A DNA stretch of 64,000 bases from the NCBI GenBank assembly GCA_021325275.1, contig JAJPHL010000055.1, forward strand, positions 1 through 64,000, written 5' to 3'. Both the position numbers and the translations under genes were made by a program. Origin of the DNA: Terriglobia bacterium (GTDB lineage Bacteria; Acidobacteriota; Terriglobia; JAJPHL01). The notes beneath the pieces are model-generated. The model saw only the letters and a list, made by a program, of their open reading frames with translations. It did not search any database and had not been told where the DNA came from. The first letter of the stretch is position 1, and every line of letters starts with the position of its first letter. Below are positions 45,027 through 51,027 of this stretch, one piece after another.

Positions 45027-45709
45027 AAAATCTTGCTGATCTCGAGCGTAATCGTTTGCTTCCCGACCTTGGCGTTGTTCGGCACGCTATACCCAGCGTA
45101 AATCCCAAACTTCTTCGGCAGGTTCAGATTTACACCGGACGTTGAATATCCCATCGAGTGCGTTCCCGAATACCAGTCGGTGATCAAGCTGACGGTGTTA
45201 TTCAGCGGATGCTCGATGCCGGCGATCGCGTGAACGGTGTTGCGTCCAAACAATTGCGCGCTGCCGCCGGAGATTCCCGCGGTCAAGCGCGTCTTGATTT
45301 TCGGCAACCGGCCGCTGAAGTGGCTGTACAACCATTCGCCCGCGCCCTTGCCTTGCAGTGAAGCGAGTGCTTGACCACCGAGCGTCCACTTGAATTCTTG
45401 GTCCTTGAATGATTTCGCGGCGAGGGGAATGATCGAGCGAAAGCCCAGTGCGCCCGAGATATTACCCGACGCCGGGTCCGACGTGTTGTACAAGTTCACG
45501 TCGATCTCGGTGTGGTGACCGATGCCCGCCGCGAAATAATCGGTGGCTGCCCAGTAGCGGCCGGGCTGCCAGCTTCGGAATTGCGATTCGTGCTCCACGT
45601 AATACGTGTGTGGATCGGTGATGTCGGCGGACGGCACGTTGAAAATGGTTTGCTGCGCGTGCGCGGACAGGCCCGCCGCCAAGGAAGCCAAAAGGAAAAT
45701 GGTTCGCAT
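45023..45709 (-). CDS. Small predicted outer-membrane beta-barrel, fourth gene of the TfuA-YcaO operon
   Basis: 228 residues: a signal peptide (MRTIFLLASLAAGLSAHA) and a chain of alternating polar/aromatic beta-strands (WAATDYFAAGIGHHTEIDVN, GALGFRSIIPLAA, TVSLITDWYSGTHSMGYSTS), ending EISKIF with a terminal Phe as in many barrel proteins. No named family is recognised. ATG 45709 follows the TfuA stop with only 2 bases between, so it belongs to the peptide operon. It could be a porin, a receptor or an export channel for the product. Codons upstream of 45709 lie in another frame of tfuA and are not coding. Confidence 0.7.
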   Translation of the reverse strand: MRTIFLLASLAAGLSAHAQQTIFNVPSADITDPHTYYVEHESQFRSWQPGRYWAATDYFAAGIGHHTEIDVNLYNTSDPASGNISGALGFRSIIPLAAKSFKDQEFKWTLGGQALASLQGKGAGEWLYSHFSGRLPKIKTRLTAGISGGSAQLFGRNTVHAIAGIEHPLNNTVSLITDWYSGTHSMGYSTSGVNLNLPKKFGIYAGYSVPNNAKVGKQTITLEISKIF

Positions 45710-45711
45710 CT

Positions 45712-46434
45712 CTATTTCGACCGCGCTTGCTCCCACATCACCGGCCGCTCTAAGAAGTATGTCACGCGCTTCGGCTCCAGCCCGGCCGAAAGGTCGCGCT
45801 GCATCGTTTGAAGCATCGCAATGGCGTCCTCGCGTTTGCGACTCACCGCGCCTCGCGGGAGCCAATCGCGAAACGCCGCGAGTTCGCGGGCGTTCGCACC
45901 GCGCCCGGCGGCGATTTCCAATACCCCCGAATAATTCCGAGCGGGATAAAACAACGTCTTGGCGATTTCCCGCAATTCCTCGGAGGTTCGCGATGAAATC
46001 ACGCGATCCGCGGCCGCGCGATCCAGCGTCGCACGAATATTCACCATCGCTTCCGACGCCGCACGATACGCAAACTCCTCGGAAGCGTGCTCCACCGCGA
46101 CTTCGTCATCGTCCTCCAGCAAGCCGTCGCGATAGGCCTCGAAAATCGCGCCGACGCCCTGCATGCCGAACACACGCAATTCGGCCGCGCGCAGCGCACC
46201 CATGCTGGCGCTGCCGTAGACGTGAATGCCCTCGCTCATCGCCCACAGGATTTCCTTGTGCCACACCGACGGCACCCGCTCGAAGTATCCATCGATGATT
46301 CCGATGGCCTGCGGCCGCTGCTCGGCCGCGCGATAAACGTCGCCTTCGGCGGCGGGCGGAAGATATGCCGCGTCAAGATACGCAGCCGCATCGGTGGCGG
46401 AGATCGTGGGGCCTGTGAAAATGATCGCGTTCAT
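45712..46434 (-). CDS. tfuA: TfuA-like protein, partner of YcaO
   Basis: 240 residues. IGIIDGYFERVPSVWHKEIL and VYGSASMGALRAAEL (residues 72-86) are the hallmarks of the TfuA core domain. TfuA proteins accompany YcaO enzymes that exchange a backbone carbonyl oxygen for sulphur: in archaeal methyl-coenzyme M reductase thioglycine formation, and in thioamide-containing peptides. Trifolitoxin biosynthesis gave the family its name. The ATG overlaps the YcaO stop (ATGA, 46431-46434) with AAGGGG as ribosome site inside ycaO. Together they form the modifying pair of this operon. Confidence 0.9.
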   Translation of the reverse strand: MNAIIFTGPTISATDAAAYLDAAYLPPAAEGDVYRAAEQRPQAIGIIDGYFERVPSVWHKEILWAMSEGIHVYGSASMGALRAAELRVFGMQGVGAIFEAYRDGLLEDDDEVAVEHASEEFAYRAASEAMVNIRATLDRAAADRVISSRTSEELREIAKTLFYPARNYSGVLEIAAGRGANARELAAFRDWLPRGAVSRKREDAIAMLQTMQRDLSAGLEPKRVTYFLERPVMWEQARSK

Positions 46435-47645
46435 GCAGACCCCTTGCTCGCGAGAACCGCACGCGCGCGCGCGCCGGGCATGAATTGCGGCGTGACGGCG
46501 GTCTCGAGACCCGGCGCGATGACCCGCGCGACGGGGATTCCGAATTCACGCCGCGTCAAATCGACAACGATGACTTGTTCAACTCCCGCGCCGCGCACGC
46601 GCTCGATCGACCACGCAAGGTCCTCATCGATCGATGCGCCATCGAAATTCGGGGCATTGCGGAAATCGCGCGTGGCATCCGCCGCGAGCCGCGCACGCAG
46701 TTTGGCCAACCCGTCGCGATCCGTGATGCCGCGATAGTTCTCGCGCTTGGCGTCGTCGCGTGCCCCGGCGATCATCGTCAGCCGGCTTTGCGCGCATTCG
46801 GTGAGCGCGCGCGACAGGGCCACGGCCCGCGCCGGATGGCAGCCGTGACCGGTCGCGTGCGCTTCGTGGCGCAACACGCCCTCGCGTTCCGGCAGGATCA
46901 AGCAAGTGAACGCCGCGATCCCCACATCGCTGGTGATTTCCCAAACGCCCACGGCGATTCCCGCGCGCGCAAATTTGTCGAGCAGCTCGCGGCAACCTGG
47001 TTCATCCACGGTATCCGGATTGACGCGCGTTTCATCAAGCGCCCCGCGCAGCATCCACATTGTCATCGCGTCGCGCTCGACAAGTTCGCACAGTCCATGC
47101 GCGATCGCTTCCGGGAGATTATTCCCCGACGCCAGACCATTCGATCCGCAGGGGAAACAACCGGCTCCGGGCAGCGGTTGCGTCGCGTCCATGTGCACCA
47201 GTTCGAATGGCACGAACACACTTTGATCCGCCGCGAGCAAATCGCGCCCTTCACACCACAAAATCCGCTGCATGGGATGGAAGCGCGATCCTTTTACCGA
47301 CGGCAATTGCGCCGGATCAGCCACGCGGGTGGAGTATCGCAAATCCAAATAGGATGCCAGGCGTAGCGGAAACGTCGCGCCTTCCGCGTGAAAAAGCTCG
47401 ACCGATTCCATCAACCCGGACGCGCGCGCGGCATCGAGCGTCGCGCCCTTGCCTTGTGAAACGGAAATCGACCGCGAGTTGGGCCGGCACACCATGGTCA
47501 CGGGAATGCCGATGGAATCGAGACCGGTGACGTTGGCGATGCGCGTGATGCCCATCACCGGCGCGAGACCTTTCACCCACGCGACAGTTTCATCGGGCGT
47601 GCGCGAACGATGCGTGCCGTTACGATAGAGCTTTTGTGCGGGCAA
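46431..47645 (-). CDS. ycaO: YcaO-domain peptide-modifying enzyme
   Basis: 404 residues covering the whole YcaO fold, which uses ATP to activate a peptide amide for attack by a thiol, hydroxyl or sulphide. ATP/Mg ligands are visible in SGLMESVELFHAE (Glu80, Glu83), LPEAIAHGLCELVERDA (Glu179, Glu187, Glu190, Arg191) and LTECAQSR (Glu283, Arg288). The C-terminus (ARAVLASKGSA) lacks the PxPxP tail of azoline-forming YcaOs, which fits the TfuA-dependent thioamide class. There is no fused leader-binding domain. The start is TTG 47645, 15 bases after the precursor stop, without a clear ribosome site, so coupling to the precursor is likely. Confidence 0.92.
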   Translation of the reverse strand: MPAQKLYRNGTHRSRTPDETVAWVKGLAPVMGITRIANVTGLDSIGIPVTMVCRPNSRSISVSQGKGATLDAARASGLMESVELFHAEGATFPLRLASYLDLRYSTRVADPAQLPSVKGSRFHPMQRILWCEGRDLLAADQSVFVPFELVHMDATQPLPGAGCFPCGSNGLASGNNLPEAIAHGLCELVERDAMTMWMLRGALDETRVNPDTVDEPGCRELLDKFARAGIAVGVWEITSDVGIAAFTCLILPEREGVLRHEAHATGHGCHPARAVALSRALTECAQSRLTMIAGARDDAKRENYRGITDRDGLAKLRARLAADATRDFRNAPNFDGASIDEDLAWSIERVRGAGVEQVIVVDLTRREFGIPVARVIAPGLETAVTPQFMPGARARAVLASKGSA

Positions 47646-47660
47646 GCGGCTGGCCGGAAG

Positions 47661-47948
47661 TTAGCACATGAACCAGTGCGCCAGAACGCACGTGCAGATG
47701 TCCCAGAAGACGGTCGGCATCAGTTCGGTGATTTGCACCGAAATGTTGTGCGGTAGCGGAACCGCCGGAGCCGGGACGGGCGTCGGTGCGATCAATTGCG
47801 CGAGTTTGGTCTTCGCGTCGGGGGCCATCTTGTATTGCTGCAAGACCTCGTTGGGGATGCCGTAGAGGTTGCCGTCGGGACCGACCACAAGAATTGCCGT
47901 AGTGGGATTGTCGGTTTGCAGCGGCCCGTGGTTATGAGTCTGACTCAT
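47661..47948 (-). CDS. Candidate RiPP precursor peptide
   Basis: 95 residues, first gene of the operon. The ATG at 47948 has a strong ribosome site (GGGAGG, 4-5 bases away). Residues 1-15 are polar. Residues 17-52 form a leader-like block (TAILVVGPDGNLYGIPNEVL, then QQYKMAPDAKTKLAQLI). Residues 54-67 are a Pro/Ala linker. Residues 68-95 are a hydrophobic, cysteine-containing tail with Cys85, Cys87 and a terminal Cys95 (FWDICTCVLAHWFMC). This leader-linker-core layout beside YcaO/TfuA supports a modified peptide. No GG cleavage motif, protease or ABC exporter is seen. A small structural protein modified in place is the alternative. Confidence 0.8.
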   Translation of the reverse strand: MSQTHNHGPLQTDNPTTAILVVGPDGNLYGIPNEVLQQYKMAPDAKTKLAQLIAPTPVPAPAVPLPHNISVQITELMPTVFWDICTCVLAHWFMC

Positions 47949-48019
47949 AAGCCTCCCTTAAAGTCGGAACACAGCGAGATTTCAGCACACGACGCGAATT
48001 CCATCGCGGCTGTGACGAC

Positions 48020-48049
48020 ATCATTGTCTAGGGAAAGCGACAGTGTCAA
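48020..48049 (-). promoter_or_regulatory. Sigma-70-like promoter of the TfuA-YcaO operon
   Basis: On the minus strand a perfect -35 box TTGACA (48049-48044) is followed after 18 bases by AATGAT (48025-48020), a 4/6 match to the -10 consensus. Transcription would start near 48013, giving a leader of about 65 bases before the precursor ATG. It lies between the kinase stop and the precursor, so the operon need not depend on kinase transcription. Confidence 0.6.
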
Positions 48050-48067
48050 GCCCATTCCTGGCAAATG

Positions 48068-50875
48068 TTACGGACCAATACTCTTCAACCGGGCCCGCGC
48101 GTCTTGGTACATCGGCAGTCCGGCGTCCGCGCCCGATCCCAGATCGAGAAACGCCTTCAGTTGCTCGCGCGCGTGCACCGGGTCGCCAACTTTCTGATAC
48201 GCCACGCCGGCGCGATAGTGCAGTGTGGCGAGGCGATAGTACGCGGGATCCTCGGGCAGCCACGCGCGCTCGTTGCCACGCGCCAGTACTTGCGCGTAGG
48301 CGCGCGCGGCATCTTTGTCGCGGCCCACACTCGTATAGATGTCGCCGAGAACTTCCAGCGCCCACGTGGAATTCTGGTCGCGCAGCGCTTGTTCGGCTGC
48401 CGTGGCGGCTTCCGTCTGCTTGCCGTCGGCCAAGTCGATCTCCGCCTGCACCATCGAGCGAAACGATTGTAGTTTGGCGTCGGAATTCTTTTCCGCCAAC
48501 GCGCTGAGCGCGTCGAGAATCTTGCCCGCTTCTATTTGGTGGCCAGACGTGGCGTACCATTTTCCCAACAGGAACAACATCGCCGGGTCGTGACCGGTGA
48601 CATTGCCCGCAGTGAGCGCCTTCGCAGCCGGCGGGTCTATTTCCGCAAGCAGGATTTTGTTCTTGAATGCCAAATAATCGTTGCCGATTTTTTCCGCCGC
48701 CGCGATGCCGGTGCGCAATTCCGCGCGACCTTCTTCATAGCGCCCTTGCGCCAAGTCCAAGTCGGCGCGTGCGGCGCGTCCGAACGCTTCTTTCTCGCCG
48801 CCCGCGTGAATCATCTCGTCCATGAGAGTGCGCGCTTCCTGAAATTTCCCAAGCGACACCAGAACGTCGGAATAATAGCCGAGCACGTTGCTGCCCGCCG
48901 TCGAATCGGGCACGATCTTGCGCAACTCCGTGATCATCGAGTACGCCGCGTTGGAATCGCCGCTGTAAAGCGCGAAGCGCACCAGGTTAATTCGAATGGG
49001 GACGAAACTGGGCGCCATGGCGGCGGCCTTGCGCATCGCTTCCTGGCCGAGCGCGACGTCGCCGCGATCCAAATACGACGTCGACAGATTCAGCAGCGGC
49101 GCGGGATCCAGTGGTGTGAGTTCGGAAAGCGCTTGATAGTAGCCGATGGCCGCGTCGGTGTCGCCCGCGAACAAACTGTAGTCGCCGAGAATCTTCAGGC
49201 GCTCTTTTCCGGTAACCTTCGAGAGCATCTGCGTGGCTTGATACAAATTTTGCTTGCCGCGTTCGCGATCGCGAATGCTGTACGACAATCCCACGTACGC
49301 TTGCGCCATGGCGAACTTGGGATCGAGTTGCAGCGCTTTCTGGAACTGCGCGCGCGCGTCGTCAAAACGTCCGGCGGCGAGATAGTCCTTGCCGATGGTG
49401 AAATCGCTGATCGCTTCCAGCGACCCGGTGGTCACTTGCGCCAGCGGCGCCGATGTTTCCTTCATTTCCGCCGGCAATTCGCCGAGTTTCTGGCGCAGTT
49501 CGCGGACCATCGTATCGAGCGCGGGCGGCACTTCATCCGGTTGCTGCACTTGCGTTTGATTGCTCATCAGCGTCTTGCCGTTCGCGCCCACCGCGCGCAC
49601 CGCGAGCAAATAGCTCGACCCCAGGCGGCCGATCGCGCCCAGCACCAGCGCTTGCAATCCCTCGCGCTTGCAAATCTCCAGTCCCAACGTTTCGCCGATC
49701 GGCGATCGCGGCGGTTTTTCCGCGCGCCGCAGCGCTTCGGCCACGCGCATCGGCGGATACACCATCACCACGTGCGATTGCCCCAACGAGGCGCTGACGA
49801 GCTCGCGCAAACTCTGGTCGAAGAGCGCGTCGCCGGTGGAATTTTCGAAATCGCCTACCAGCACCACGGTGCTTTTCGCGCTTTGCCGCGCGTGCCACCA
49901 GCGATAGCCGAACCAGCCGCCGGCCGCGAGCATCACGAGCACCGCGGCAATGCTCATCACCCACGGCAGCGGTCCGCGAACCGCGTCGATAGAAGCCTGC
50001 GTGATGATCGTCGACACGCTCGAACGCGGACGCTCCGGCGGCGCGATCGCTTGCAGCGCGCTTTCCAACTCGCGCGCCGATTGATAGCGGTCCTTGGGAT
50101 CTTTCTCGAGACAGCGCCCCAGAATCGGCTGAAATTCCGCGGGCAATTCCACGGTCGGCGGATCGCTGCGCACGATCAACGCCATGGTTTCCACTTTCGT
50201 CTCGGCGTTGAAAGCGCGCCGGCCCGAAAGCATTTCGTAGAGCACCACGCCGAAACTGAAAACGTCGGACCGCGCGTCGGCAGCTTGTCCTTTTACCTGC
50301 TCGGGAGCCATGTAGCCGACCGTTCCCAGCACCGATCCTTCTTCGGTGCCGCCCGTGGTGAATCCGCTGACCGCTTGAAGGCGCGTGTCGAGCTTGGCGA
50401 GACCGAAGTCGAGAATCTTTACCGAACCTTGATCGGTAATGAAAATGTTTTCCGGCTTCAGGTCGCGGTGAGTGATTCCTTTGTCGTGCGCCGCGGCTAA
50501 ACCGCGTGCCACTTGCCGGGCCCAGTCGGCGGCGGTCGGCGCGGCAATCGTGCTCCCCCGATCGCACATGTCGAGCGCCTCGCGCAGCGTGCCGCCTTCC
50601 AGCAACTCCGTGACGATATATGGCAGTCCTTCGTGGAAGCCGATGTCGTAAATAGAAACAATGTTCGCATGATTCAGCATCCCGACCATGCGGGCTTCGC
50701 GTTCGAAGCGCTTGATGCGTTCGGGATCGCTGGGCGACGCGCCGGAGAGAAACTTGATGGCCACTTCGCGGCCCAATCGCGAGTCGCGAGCGCGGTAGAC
50801 CTCGCCCATGCCGCCTTTTCCCAGCAGGGCCAAGATTTCGTAAGGTCCGATGCGAGTCTGCGGCGAGAGCTCCAC
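48068..50875 (-). CDS. Membrane Ser/Thr protein kinase with a C-terminal TPR-like sensor
   Basis: 935 residues. The kinase domain (14-280) is complete: LLGKGGMGEVYRAR, Lys41 in VAIKFL, HRDLKPEN (136-143) and DFG (156-158), with GTVGYMAPEQ in the activation segment. A transmembrane helix at about 304-326 places the remaining 600 residues outside the cytoplasm. That part contains repeated 34-residue TPR-like helices (FDDARAQFQKALQLDPKFAM and others). Such kinases are numerous in Acidobacteria and phosphorylate unknown targets. It lies upstream of, and parallel to, the peptide operon, with a separate promoter between them; a regulatory link is only possible. Confidence 0.9.
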   Translation of the reverse strand: MELSPQTRIGPYEILALLGKGGMGEVYRARDSRLGREVAIKFLSGASPSDPERIKRFEREARMVGMLNHANIVSIYDIGFHEGLPYIVTELLEGGTLREALDMCDRGSTIAAPTAADWARQVARGLAAAHDKGITHRDLKPENIFITDQGSVKILDFGLAKLDTRLQAVSGFTTGGTEEGSVLGTVGYMAPEQVKGQAADARSDVFSFGVVLYEMLSGRRAFNAETKVETMALIVRSDPPTVELPAEFQPILGRCLEKDPKDRYQSARELESALQAIAPPERPRSSVSTIITQASIDAVRGPLPWVMSIAAVLVMLAAGGWFGYRWWHARQSAKSTVVLVGDFENSTGDALFDQSLRELVSASLGQSHVVMVYPPMRVAEALRRAEKPPRSPIGETLGLEICKREGLQALVLGAIGRLGSSYLLAVRAVGANGKTLMSNQTQVQQPDEVPPALDTMVRELRQKLGELPAEMKETSAPLAQVTTGSLEAISDFTIGKDYLAAGRFDDARAQFQKALQLDPKFAMAQAYVGLSYSIRDRERGKQNLYQATQMLSKVTGKERLKILGDYSLFAGDTDAAIGYYQALSELTPLDPAPLLNLSTSYLDRGDVALGQEAMRKAAAMAPSFVPIRINLVRFALYSGDSNAAYSMITELRKIVPDSTAGSNVLGYYSDVLVSLGKFQEARTLMDEMIHAGGEKEAFGRAARADLDLAQGRYEEGRAELRTGIAAAEKIGNDYLAFKNKILLAEIDPPAAKALTAGNVTGHDPAMLFLLGKWYATSGHQIEAGKILDALSALAEKNSDAKLQSFRSMVQAEIDLADGKQTEAATAAEQALRDQNSTWALEVLGDIYTSVGRDKDAARAYAQVLARGNERAWLPEDPAYYRLATLHYRAGVAYQKVGDPVHAREQLKAFLDLGSGADAGLPMYQDARARLKSIGP

Positions 50876-50891
50876 TTCGAGAAATTATACA

Positions 50892-50958
50892 GTCAGAACC
50901 GTCCGCGGTAGCAGACGGGTAAGCCTGGTGGCCCCTCCGCTGCCGCGATGGTTCTGAC
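50892..50958. promoter_or_regulatory. Large imperfect palindrome between divergent kinase and peptidase genes
   Basis: Arms GTCAGAACCGTCCGCGGTAG (from 50892) and the reverse complement of GTCAGAACCATCGCGGCAGC (50939-50958) match except for two substitutions and one extra base, around a 26-base loop. It occupies the centre of the 152-base gap between two divergent starts, so it may be a shared operator or a bidirectional structure. Confidence 0.45.
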
Positions 50959-51027
50959 GGCAGCGGCGTGCACCCGCACAAAAAAGGCGACCATGCATCC
51001 GGCACCGGGGACTAGAATAGGTACCTT

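Noticed and set aside
45710-45865. Upstream extension of the barrel protein
   Set aside because: It reads an alternative frame of tfuA and would precede the signal peptide with 50 unrelated residues.
48536-50500. Long rightward open frame (about 650 codons) opposite the Ser/Thr kinase gene
   Set aside because: It is arginine/histidine-rich with no family features, a typical antisense artefact of GC-rich coding sequence; the opposite strand encodes a complete kinase.
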